Below, one piece after another: positions 36,256 to 47,200 of a stretch of DNA of 64,000 bases (positions within the stretch are counted from its first letter, which is position 1; each line of letters opens with the position of its first letter). The position numbers and the translations under genes were made by a program. The stretch is taken from positions 123,894 through 187,893 of the forward strand of contig MNCI01030720.1 in NCBI GenBank assembly GCA_015680685.1, read 5' to 3'. The DNA comes from Gnetum montanum (Eukaryota; Streptophyta; Gnetopsida; Gnetales; Gnetaceae). The notes beneath the pieces are model-generated. The model worked only from the letters and a program-made list of their open reading frames with translations, was not told the DNA's origin and made no database searches.

Positions 36256-37250
36256 CATGCTATCAATCCTTCTAAGGCTAAAGAACCATTCATTATTTGA
36301 GTCCCTGCACCTTCAACCAGAAAACCTACAATAAACCATAACCAAGGCTTACCTATTATGGCCAACAACTCAACAATTAATAAGAAATCATCATCACAAA
36401 GATGATGAAAACAACCTGTTACCAAACCAATGACTAAGCCCACTGAAGGTATCCAATAACAAAAGGCTTAGAAGCATGTTGATCTGCTAAGACCTACATC
36501 AAGATTAGCTACACCAATGAACAAGGAGTCCAAGTAACATACATTAAATGTGAGCCAAGATTTCTAGGAAGAATGGAGGAAATTAAGAACACCAAAGTTG
36601 AAAGATCACATGCCAAGGGAAAGAATTTTCTCGCAATGATGGAAAAAGCCAAATGGTCCCTCAAACAAAAGAACACATCATTGAACTTATACAACCTAGT
36701 CATAGCTTCATCTAGCCATAGGGATGCACTACCCAAAATGTTGACTTCCTTTTCTATGAATGGAGACATGCCCACCAAAAGAGAATCCATTCACTCTTTC
36801 ATTGAGAAAACCTTGCTTAGAAAGGAAAAATATCACTCAACGCTTAACTTTCATGATAGCAAAGTGAAGATTGACTTACAAAATGGAGAAGCAATATTTT
36901 CTCCTCTTCTCATCACGATACACATTAGCAAGTATAATATTCATCATGTTCATGTAAATGATCGAGCCATAACTAATGTTGTACCATTTACCATTGTTGA
37001 GAAACTAGGCTTAACTAAAAACATCAAAGAAACCTCTACCTCTACACTTAAGTCATTCAACAAATCACAAGTAGTGGTTTGAGGTTCTATCTCCTTGGAT
37101 TTCATAACTAGGAAATAGTTTTCCACACTTGCCATTCTCCTAGTGGTTGAAGAAATACATGGGTTTAACTTGATGCTAGGAAGGCCATGGTTAGCTAAGC
37201 TTTAGGTAGTCTCATGTCCTATACATCAAGAGATTCACTTGCCATATGAA
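36256..37250 (+). pseudogene. gag-protease linker and aspartic protease of element A, right half
   Basis: Coding resumes after element B with an EPFII word that matches the left half. The 36,573-37,082 segment is open for 169 codons. At about 36,950-36,985 it reads VHVNDRAITNVVPFTIVEKL. Compared with element B (VHVDDGA), the conserved Asp-Asp-Gly is Asn-Asp-Arg, so the protease would be dead. GFNLMLGRPWLAKL follows at about 37,160-37,200 with a stop just before it at 37,081. Confidence 0.82.
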
Positions 37251-37629
37251 GGTGATGAAATTTTTATTTGCAGGGACAACATGTTTCTTCCATTAGTGAA
37301 CAATGTCAACATTGAACAAGGTTTGGAGGTGGAGTTTCAAGATGAAACTCTTGATACATAGGCTAGGATCAAAAACAACACTCCTAATAACCAGAACAAC
37401 AAGAATGTATCGAACACTACAACATTTAAAAATTGACAAGAAAACCAACTGCTTACCATATCAAACAAGAAGAATGATGATTGTAAGATTTTACAAAAGG
37501 AGTTCATTGATCTATCAAAGAACAAGCAACAAATACATTGTAGACATCTTATTCCTTCTTTTTTCAATGGTTGTATGTTCACCTTTGTAATATTGTATCA
37601 TGTCTCATTGTTTATTTTTTCCTTATATG
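37251..37629 (+). other. Decayed tail after the element A protease
   Basis: Corresponds in position to the acidic tail after the element B protease. It has Lys/Asn-rich pieces in changing frames (37,303-37,590) and no recognised domain. Confidence 0.45.
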
Positions 37630-40150
37630 CTTTTTTGAGGCTATCCCACACTTGTGAGACAAGTGTGGCCATGCCCCTCCAAGGCTTAAAACTAGCAACC
37701 CATGGCCTGCTAAGGCCTAAAACTAGCAACCCATTGCCTACTAAGGCCTAAAACTGGCAAGATAACGGTCCTCCAAGGCCTAAAATTGGCAATACCATAA
37801 AACTGGAAAATAGATGGTCTCATCAAACCTTGAAAATCCAAAAAATAAAATTTCTAACATGCCTAAAACCTATTCAAAATTGCTCATACACTAGGCTTTG
37901 AAACTTCACACACTAGAAATTCAACCAAAAGTGCTTACACATTGGGGATGCAAGTCTCACATGTTGTGGCAACATGTGAGATAGTTTGTGAAGCCTAAAC
38001 AACTTCCTAACTTAATCTACATACATCATACTTCGTCCAAGATGATCAAAAAACCTCCAAAACTCTCTCCATAACCTAAACGCCTCCTTAAAAGATTGGT
38101 TAAACTAAAAATAGAGTCAAAATCATCTTAAACTAGCATAGTTAGGTTCCATGCACTAGGGAACCTACCCACATGCTATACAATGTATGGGGATAGCATG
38201 TGAGGCTTGCGCCAAGATTCACCATGCTCCAGATCATTCATAAGTTGCCTAGTAATGCCAAAACCTCTAGGAAAAATTGAGAAAATGTTGACATGTAAAA
38301 AAAAACCATCCAAAATAGTTGGAAATTGAAGAAGTGTTCACATGCTAGGATTTTACCTTCCACATGCTATACAACATGTGGGGTAGTGTGCGAAGCTCCC
38401 TAAAGGCCTTCACTTCATCAACATATGTCAAACAAGTCAAATAACTACAAAGATGTTCAAACACTAACATAGAAGCCTTAAGAGACTAAAAACGAGGCTG
38501 AAATCTTCTAGAATTAACAAGGTTGAGTCCCACATGATGGAACATCTTTTCCACATGTTGTACAGCGTGTGGGGGTAGCATGTGAACCTTACACTAGCAA
38601 ACTACAACCTAAAAATTACTCATCCACTTCCTGGTGGATTCCACAAGACCTAGGATGGAATGTTGAAGAAACAACTCATCTTCACAAGCTACCAAAAGTT
38701 AATTTTTAATCCCATATGATGGGAATGCCAATCCAACATGCTATGAAGAATGTGGAGCAACATGTGGAGGTCCCAAAAGCTTCAATGCACATCAAACCTT
38801 ACTCAAAATGGCCTAAAAAATTGCATAAACCTTTTCCATAGCTTGGACACTACTGTAAAATCATAGAATAGCCAAAAATAGTATTTGAAGTTTAACAGAA
38901 ATGACTTGATCAGGTCTCATACACTAGATCCCCTATCCCACATGTTGTGCAACATGTGGGGTAGTGTATGGACTTTGTACCAACTAAACTTCAACACAAT
39001 AATTACTTAATAGCTTCTTGGTGGATTCCACAAGACCTAGGAATGGAAAGTTGGGCAAAAACTAACCCTTACAAGCTACTAAAAGCTAATTCTTGACTTC
39101 ATACATTGGGAATAAAGGTCTAACATGCTATGTAGTATGTGGGGTAGCATATGACAGTATCAAGAACCTTAATTCACATTAAAAATTTCTCAAATTTGCC
39201 AAAAAAAAAAGTGCATAATCCTTCTAGACAATCTAGACACTATCATCGAAACCTAAAAGAACCAAAAACTAAGTTGAAATGCCTTGAAATGACATAGCCA
39301 AATTCCAAATGATGGGATATCAGTCCCACACACTATACAGTGTGTGAGATCAGTGTGTAAGCTTTAGATTAATTAAAACCAAGTCAAAATTATCCATTAG
39401 CTCCCTAGTGTGTCCCGAGAGACTTAAACTAGAAGGTAGAGTAAGAAGGTGACCTTAGGAAGCTGCTAAAGATTAATTCTTTGATCCACGCACTAGGAGG
39501 ACATGTTCCACATACTATGCAACATGTGGAACAATGTGTGGAAGCCCCTAAAACCTTAACATGCCTTGAACACTACTCAAAGTGGTCAAAAAAGTTTCAA
39601 GTCTTCCCATGCATCTCCAGTGCTACCTTGAAAGCTTAGAAAGGCCAAGAACCTAGTTGAAAATGCTTGAAAACTATCAAGTTTCATCCCACATGTTAGG
39701 AACCCTATCTTGCATGTTTTGTAGCATGTGGGGTACTATGTGGGATTTTCTAGTAAGATCTACCATGTTCAGAATTACCCATAAGTTGTCATACATGTCC
39801 CACAAACCTTAGGATGGAATATTAACTAAAACTTGATCCTTGCAAGCTAGGAAAACTTGGTTTTGGTTCCACATGATGGGACACCCTCTCCCACACATTG
39901 TACAGCATGTGGAGTCAAGATGTGGGGCCTTGGTAGGCTAAAACCTAGCTCAAACTTGCCTATGCATAACCCAAAGTGGTCAAACAAGCCTTACAGCAAT
40001 CCTGTACAGCTCAAATGTGGTCAAACTAGATCGAACAAGCTCCAAACTTGGTGAAAATTCTTCACATGTTGGGGATTTAGGTCTCACATGTTGTGACGGT
40101 AGTCCAGAATGTCGACATGTTGTGAGAATAGTCCCCACACACTAAGAATT
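37630..40150 (+). repeat. Satellite-like array, period about 190 bp, in element A
   Basis: Each unit is marked by a palindrome-like core such as CACATGTTGTGCAACATGTG followed by GGGTAGTGTGTG. Cores occur near 37,970, 38,170, 38,376, 38,551, 38,738, 38,938, 39,121, 39,328, 39,508, 39,710, 39,891 and 40,085, so spacing is 175-207 bp over about twelve copies. The start (37,670-37,800) has shorter repeats of a CCAAGGCCTAAAACTGGCAA type. No coding is supported. Confidence 0.88.
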
Positions 40151-40789
40151 TAGTACTCTAGCCTTTTTAAGCATTTAACCAACAAAAAGCTAGTTTGCAA
40201 CTAGTTTACATAATTTTTTACATATTTTTATTATTTTTATTATATTTTTACTTATTTTAACAGCTTATAGCCTGTTTGTTCTAAATTTTTTATTATTTTA
40301 ACCACTTATGATCTATTTCCACTAGATTTTACCTTATTTTGACCATAAAATCAACTAAAAAATAAATATTACTACTTTCAACCATATCCGACCAACCCTA
40401 ACCTTATTTTTTCTCATTTTTATCATCGTTTATTATCCTTTGAAATCATTTGATGTAATTTTGTAGCATTTTATTCCTCATCCTACTTTGTTCCATCCTA
40501 CTTTTCCTTGTTTGGCCTTGTATTACTATGTTCTAGTCTCTTTTCTTTTTTGCCTTATTTTACTCTATTATTACAATGTTTTGCATTATTTTAACATTGT
40601 TTAACAATTTTATCTTGCAAATGCCACTTGATGTGCTTATGTTGACATGCAGGATTAAGCTATGAAGATGAGAAATTAATTTGAATAACCTGTGAGCCCA
40701 AGTAGACTCATATGGTGATGTTGTTTAACTAAGTTGCCCTTGAATGCCTAAACCAAGAGCCTATAAGCCTTTGATCATGTATCCTTAAT
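40151..40789. other. T-rich spacer in element A
   Basis: Very AT-rich, with runs of TTATTTTTA and no supported gene. Confidence 0.5.
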
Positions 40790-41000
40790 GTCATGCAATG
40801 GCCTAAGTACCCTTAACCTCGAAGCCAAAAACATCACAAAGGATTCCTTAGTCAAATTCTCCATTTCAAACAATGATGGTGAGGAGAAAACCCTGAAACC
40901 AAGTTTCTTACTAGAACCTTAGTTTGCCCAAGACATCACCAAAGCCTTGCAAGGAAGCACTAGAACCTTCACATGGCCTTAATTACCTCTAACATTAACA
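40790..41000 (+). pseudogene. Fragment of the region upstream of RT in element A
   Basis: About 40,815-40,985 reads LNLEAKNITKDSLVK and DITKALQGSTRTFTW. These match LDLEANNITEDPLIE and DITQVLKNNIKTFAW in element B at about 29,510-29,675, just upstream of RT. The similarity stops there and no RT follows, so the RT-integrase block is missing from this element. Confidence 0.72.
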
Positions 41001-42055
41001 TGTTTTCTTTTAGTGTGGTTTGTCTTTTTTTTATAGGTTTGAATGAGTACAAATGATGTTGACAATTCCTGTGACCTATAACAAGAGAGCTTGCATGACC
41101 TCATATCTCTTTTTGGCATCTCAAAACACTACAAACTTTGTCTAAATATGCAAATCATGAAATAGAGTGCTCATGTTCCACCAATTGTAACATATAATGG
41201 CCTATATCTTCTTACAACCATATATATCCTTTTGTAAACACATGTATTATTTGACTTGTTTAGTTGTTCTCTTGGAGTTATGCTTGTAGGATAAGCCTTA
41301 AGTCATCGTAGGGGTGTGATCTACAGTAAAGGATGAGTCATCATAGGACCTCAATATATGGAATTCAGATAGCTTGTTTGCTCATGTCTAGCTTGTTCGA
41401 TCTTATCAACAGTGCTTACCTTACATCATCTTCATTACCCCTCCTTATCCATAATCCCATAGCCAAATTACATCCTTCCTTACCTTGCTAACATTAAAAA
41501 CCAATGTTTGACATTCATGCACCATGGCCATATGACATCTCCTTCAACAAGCTCTACCAATCAATTTCATTAAATGAAACACATCTCATTCAGTGAGAAA
41601 ACAAAAAATTTAGCCTTGGCAACAAAACCAAATGAAGGTTTCACTCCCAAAAAATGAGAAAAATGCCAAGAAAGCAGAAAGACTCTTGTAGCCTCAAGTC
41701 AAGTAAGTCAGCAACTCTCTATAAAAAAAAGAAAGAGAGAGAGAAAGCCAAGTGGCCAAAGAAGCCTATTACCAAGTGTTGGTTCCTCTAAATGTCACTA
41801 AGGAACTAGCAACTCCCAGTGTAAAGCAAGCATGTCACCACCATACCATAGCCATGATATCAACATTTGGAATTCTATGTTAGCTCATATGACCATTCTC
41901 TAATAGCCCATGTAGCTATTATCTCATCTTGAACTCTCGACATCCTATTGTGACCTTATTTCACCTTCATAAGCACTTCTTGAGATGATTCGATAGCTAC
42001 AAAATTAAGTATGAAGAGGGAGCATTACTGATGAAACTGTAGTAGTGTTTCACAT
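41001..42055 (+). other. 3' region of element A without pol
   Basis: No RT, RNase H or integrase motif seen on either strand. A short block near 41,272 matches the element B 3' region, so the pol deletion ends upstream of it. Confidence 0.55.
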
Positions 42056-42109
42056 TCTTTGTTGATGTCTCTTAGGTCAATCCTCAAAACATCAACAAAG
42101 AGGGGCCAA
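42056..42109 (+). promoter_or_regulatory. Perfect hairpin and polypurine tract before the 3' LTR of element A
   Basis: TCTTTGTTGATG (42,056-42,067) and CATCAACAAAGA (42,090-42,101) form a perfect 12-bp stem with a 22-nt loop. The right arm overlaps the purine tract AAAGAGGGG, which ends eight or fewer bases from the LTR start at 42,110. Confidence 0.8.
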
Positions 42110-43399
42110 TGAAACACCTTAAGGAAAAATCATATCGCAAATTAAATCCCATAGCCCAAATTTTTGTTGTAATTTGGTAGAGATTTGAATGTGGAAGCAA
42201 TTACCTTTATTTTTCTACTAAAAATCCTATCTTGTAGCCTTATATTGGTAAAATTTTTATTCAATCTTTCAATCAAAAAGTGAGATTTGCACATGCTATA
42301 AATTCCACTTATTCTAGCTTGTGGAGGCTAAACAATGCTCCACACACTGCATTCCAACTTGTTGAGGCTAAAACAATGCTCCACACATTGCATTCCAACT
42401 TTTGGGGACCAAGAAATGCTCCACACACTGCATTCCAACTTGTGCGGGCCAAAAAATGCTCCACACACTGCATTCTAGCTTGTAGAGGTCAAAAAATGTC
42501 TCACCTACTGCATTCCAGCTTATGGAGGCCAAAAAATGCTCCACATGCTATAGTCTAGCTTGTGAATGTTAAAAATACTCCACAAGCTACAAAAAATTGG
42601 CCTTTTCATTTCATACAATGCATATTCCAACATCACACACTATGGTAGCATGTAAGGTAGTGTGTGGGATTTACGCTTTTGTGTCACACACTATATATCT
42701 CAATTCCACACATTGGGCAGTGTGTAAGGTAGCGTGTGGTAAGTAGGCTTTAAGCCCACACACTACACTTTAATTCAAGAACAATCTGTAATGCTCTAAA
42801 ATTGTAATGAATGCCATCACAATAGATCTCAAGCCTATTTATACTGAATCAAGCATCATTTTTCAAATCTTTTAGCAATCATCTTTGGCACAAAAAATCT
42901 ACAGCACACTTGTAGCCAAAAGATCACATAGCAACGATAGAGTAGGATCTTTTCCAACCTTTTACAATCATTTAAAGTCATTACTCCATGTAGATTAAGC
43001 AAGAGATTAGTGAAAATTAAGTGCGAAACACATCCTGCCATTTACGCCAAATTTTAAGGATATTTCATGCATGTTCAACCTTTTAAAGCTTATTGATATG
43101 TATCTTCTTAACCCATTTTTTTCAACATTTTTACAACATTTAATATAAAGTTTGTAGTGTTTTCTTATTTTTCCATATTTTCTTGCTCTCTATTTCTATT
43201 CTTGTACTACATTTTGCATTTACACACTTTTATTCATTTCAATTTTACAACACTCGGTAACAGATTTCTTAATTCCTTAGATGATTAGTCAAACTATTTA
43301 AGGTGCTCTAAATCCTTATCAAGGCCCTTAGATTCATGAGTAAAACTATTTTGCATGAAATCTTTTGATTTACCAACACCAAAATTTTCCACTATTACA
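42110..43399 (+). repeat. 3' LTR of element A
   Basis: From TGAAACACC to CTATTACA, about 1,290 bp, paired with 11,941-13,727. It holds about seven copies of the 40-bp minisatellite at about 42,300-42,590, against about four in the 5' LTR, and lacks the block at 13,008-13,582. Confidence 0.92.
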
Positions 43400-43404
43400 C
43401 ATGT

Positions 43405-45600
43405 TTTTATGAGATCTTGAATGTCATCTTTTAGATTTCTAAAATTGTCTGTCGTAACTAGTAGTCTTATGATAATAGCAATACTTTTTGTAGGCATACC
43501 ATTTAGACACCTCAAGGTCACCTTCCTGCCTCTAATAAGGATCCATTACTATAAGCTAAATGCAATGATAATGTGCTCTTTCTTGACCAAAAATTTACTT
43601 CCTCTCAAGTTGGTCATCCCTAAGAAGATTGTTAAGAAGTAGAGAATACCTCAAGAGTATCTTAGTATATTGATCTTCTCTCCTTTAATGTCTACATTGC
43701 TAAGTTGAAGGAGAAGTAGTTGAGTGAGCATTGTTTTGTCACTGATAAAAAGAAGAAACACCCTAAGAAGTTGGTTGTCGCTTCTATTGTTTTTGCAACC
43801 TTGTTAGCTTTGATCACCATGTTGAATAGTAGCTTCTTCAATGTGTTTGGTAGCTAGAAATGCATCATTCAAGAATGAGGCTTAGGATAAGCCATCCTCT
43901 TATGAATGTAGTTAATGATCACAACTTCAAAAATTTCTTTCAGGTGGCATTCCTTCAAATGATACGGTAACATAGTTAATGTCGTTGTCCATCAAAAAAT
44001 AAAATTGACAATGGACTCATTCAAAGCTTGCTTAATAGCTATAAAAGACATGACACTAGTGCTTTGAGGAACATTGAACTTGAAATGTTTAACAAAAGCT
44101 ACCAATAATTATTCTAGAGATATAATAGAACCATGAGATAAGGATATATACCATTCCAAAGCTCTTCCAAAAAGAGAGCTAGAGAAAAATCTTTGCATAA
44201 TGTGAGGGTAAGGGGCAAGAAGCATGAATTCATTTTTGAATGTAACCGTATAATTTATAGGATTTCTTGTTTTATTGTTATACTTTGTGAAGGATGGTAG
44301 TGAAACTTCCTTAGGTAGGACTAATAAGGGACTAATAGAGCTTATAGGATCACTTAGGACCTGATCCAAGGAAATAGGAGAATTTTCTTACATGACCAAC
44401 ACCTTAGTTGCCTAGTCTTTTATACTTTGGAAATGAAGCATAACATCATTAAGCAATGCTAACAACTACAAGTCTGTCTTAGGAAAATGAGGGATAGATT
44501 AAGTTGTAATGGCAAGTGATTATGTCAAAGGAAAACACATATACATAATGCATTTGAATGTAGTGGAAGCAAGTATGCCTAATGAAATAGAGTTAGGTAG
44601 GTATAAAGAAAAATATGGAACACAACTAGATTGGAAAATGCTAAATAATAGTAGAGTATGAGGAAAAAGTAACAAATTGAACTAAAATGGAGGTATGGTA
44701 AGTTGGGGTTGAGGAATGGAGTATGTGAATCCAAAAAGTAGATTGAAGAATTGGAAGAAAGAATGAGGGTTGCTAATATTGTTAGGAAAAAAAAAACAAA
44801 TGATAGGATGGAGGAGCAACGTTCAAGGGAAGACTAAGTGACCTTGTGCTAAGGGGGATAGATCCAAGCAAAGAACTCTAGGTAGCTATGATGCTAATGT
44901 TATGTATATGTTGTGACAAAGGGTTAGTTTTGCCAAGCTCTTTGGTAGATTTTTCTTCATATTCATCTATTAAATGGACATCTGATTCAGAGGCTATGCT
45001 CTCCCTTTTTCCTCTAACAATAATGTAAGGACCAAGGGGTTGATCTATGATGGCCTTCATCCTAGTCTCATCAATCTGCAAATGTATCCTTTCCTATATC
45101 TTTTCATGGTCCATGATGAATTCTGCAATTTCTTTAACTTCTCCATGATCCAAATGAATTAGATAATCTAAATTAGAGAGTAAAGAAGGAAGGTCATTGG
45201 CACGCTCATATTCTACCATATGATTGAACATGTCTGGTAGGAGTAAAAAGGCTAGCTTTCACTTGGCATAGGCTATCTTGTAGTCACTTAGACTTTACCT
45301 TTTTGAGAAGCTTTGATTTATCCTTAGATCACTAAGCCTCTGAAGTTTGAAGAAATTCGAACCATAAGATGATGTCATAGCTATAAACATGTCATAGCAG
45401 TAACTGTGACTTCCTAGGGCTATTACTAGAGCTTCGATTTTCCCTATAATCAAGTTTGAACTCGAAACAAAAAGCGCAAATATATATTTAGGGAAAACAT
45501 AAAAGTCACAAAAGAAATAATGTGACATCAGTGCCTAGATCTAGCATGTCATTGAGACTTGGAAAGAGTATTAAAAAGCACTCTAAAAATGACATTAATT
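43405..45600 (-). pseudogene. gag of Tat-like element C (broken)
   Basis: On the minus strand, 44,109-44,369 reads LVLPKEVSLPSFTKYN and LFGRALEWYISLSHGSIISL, the same capsid blocks as element B (LTLPKGISLPQLTKNN; LIGKALDWYRALPRNSISSL). A QALNESIVNFIF remnant lies near 44,000. At 43,405-43,455 TTDNFRNLKDDIQDLIKT matches the gag zinc-knuckle tail, and there element A is inserted. The N-terminal part is in pieces (44,878-45,081). The protease of the same element is at about 10,560-10,960. Confidence 0.82.
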
Positions 45601-45605
45601 TTAAA

Positions 45606-45627
45606 GGTCCTTCTTTTAGGGGCAAAA
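45606..45627 (-). promoter_or_regulatory. Degraded primer binding site of element C
   Basis: The minus strand reads TTTGCCCCTAAAAGAAGGACC, aligning with TTGGCGCTAGAAGGAGGGCC of element B with several substitutions. It lies between gag and the LTR end TTTACA at 45,632. Confidence 0.7.
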
Positions 45628-45631
45628 AATA

Positions 45632-46871
45632 TGTAAATCGTTGTAAATTTCAGATTCAACACAACCCTATGCGAAAATGAGCTAAGCATGCCACAGCCAC
45701 CAAATGGTCTAAAGAAACGAATTCTCTAAATTGAAAGGGGACTTGCAAATCATTTGAAATTCTAACAATCTAAAACATTGTTTTTGCCAAACATGAGAGA
45801 AACAAGCAGTGAAAATAAACACATGAAATAGTTAACGAAGCGGAGTAGATGTTAAGAAAGAAAAGAAAAATATATGCACAATGCAGTATAAAAGAGACTG
45901 TCATACAAAATATGAAAAGAATAGAGTGTACATGGTTGAAAAGAGATAGAAACATGGAGAAAAGTAAAGGAAAATTTGTTGAAAATTATGCCCTTAAAAC
46001 TAGAAATATAGAAAAATAAAATTCCCAAGCAAAGAACCTAGGAGGATGTGAGTGCAAGCCTACGAGATAAAATCAAGGATCATGAATGACTGATGAGGAG
46101 CTACATTGTCCTGTTTTCTCTCTAATGCATGTGCTGATGAAGAACTAATAGAACTATTGTAGGTTAGAAATTGGCAAGAAGCAATAAGAAGGGGATTGAA
46201 TCAGATCCTTGTGTTGATTTGGATCAAATAGAATTCTCCATGTGTCAAAAGAACAACACAACACAAAGGGGATACAATGTATCATCGAGGAGAAAGGAAA
46301 ATCAGGAAGGAACTCTAAGGAGCTAAGAATCACATAGATTTTTCAAATAATTGCTGAAAAAGTAGTTTTGCAAAGAGGCTAAGTCTTTGGAAAGTTTTCC
46401 AATCACCAATATTGCAACATTCTAACTAACAATCAATCAATCCACCAACCCCTTTCTATTTAGGAGTATCCTTTTATTTATAGGCCATATATGTCTCATA
46501 AATTGTGAAGAAACAATGCATTAAGGTCCACATAACCTTCTAGAAAATTTTGAATAGGAGACATGATGTGTAGTTGTAGAAGATGTAAAAAATATAGTTG
46601 ATGTAGAAATGATGTCAAACGTCAAAAGTAGGATTGACAATGGACATTGAAAAGCAAGATAATGTTGCAAATCAAAGACAAATTATTGAAAAAGCTGAAG
46701 TCAAAGTCAACACAAGAGACAACACAAAATGTTGAAAATGACATGTAATATCATTTTTTATGAATGCTAGAGAAAAACAAAAAACAATGTGGCTGCATGC
46801 AGAACATCAAATCTAAATTGTTGAAGATGGCTTTAGGCTAACTTGTGTAGAAAAAGCCAAAGTGGGTACAA
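45632..46871 (-). repeat. 5' LTR of element C (outer edge approximate)
   Basis: The inner edge is fixed by the primer site. The outer edge is placed where a gypsy RT fragment begins (46,872); the minus strand starts TGTACCC there. A minus-strand TATAAATAAAAGG promoter block lies at about 46,470-46,482. The partner LTR is outside the window, so the outer boundary is not confirmed. Confidence 0.6.
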
Positions 46872-47200
46872 CATCTCCCAACTCGTTAAATAAATGAACA
46901 ATCTTTGGAAGAAGGTACTAATTCCTAACTATTAGATGATTCAACTATTTATACTCAATGCACAACCTTAAACTTACATCTTTCTTTTTAGCAAAAAGAA
47001 TTGGTGCATCCCTGGTGAATCATTCCCTTGTCCATCAATTCTTGAATTTTTATCTTTGAGTTATACTATTTCTATGAGTGGCATACAATGAGGGGCCTTA
47101 GAAATAGGTTGGATTCTTGCTTTAAGGCAATGTTAAATTCGATGTCACTCTTGGGTGATAACCTAGGAAGTTCCATCTTAAATACAACCTCAAGTTTACT
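46872..47200 (-). pseudogene. Ty3/gypsy reverse transcriptase fragment, interrupted by element C
   Basis: The minus strand reads LPRLSPKSDIEFNIAL (about 47,140-47,185), KIQELMDKGMIH (about 47,020-47,060), then APILFAKKKDVSLRLCIEYK (about 46,960-47,015) and VHLFNELGD (about 46,880-46,910). This order is the RT start of a gypsy element of chromovirus-like type and unlike the Tat elements nearby. It stops at 46,872, inside the block that should continue to the catalytic core, so element C broke it. One frameshift is present. Confidence 0.78.

Larger units (their letters stand above)
11941..43399 (+). mobile_element. Outer Tat-like LTR retrotransposon (element A), lacking RT and integrase
   Basis: Both LTRs start TGAAACACC and end TTACA. 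The target duplication CATGT is at 11,936-11,940 and 43,400-43,404. It is on the plus strand and was inserted into the gag of minus-strand element C. After removal of element B (16,937-36,255 plus one copy of CATGC) it is about 12.1 kb. It keeps the primer site, gag, a protease remnant and a short segment just upstream of RT, but no RT, RNase H or integrase. A tandem array of about 190-bp units occupies the middle. It is probably non-autonomous. Confidence 0.92.

Noticed and set aside
35951-36443. Open frames of about 130 codons on both strands in the element B LTR end
   Set aside because: They lie in non-coding LTR sequence; the same frame is broken differently in the partner LTR at 18,528-19,034.
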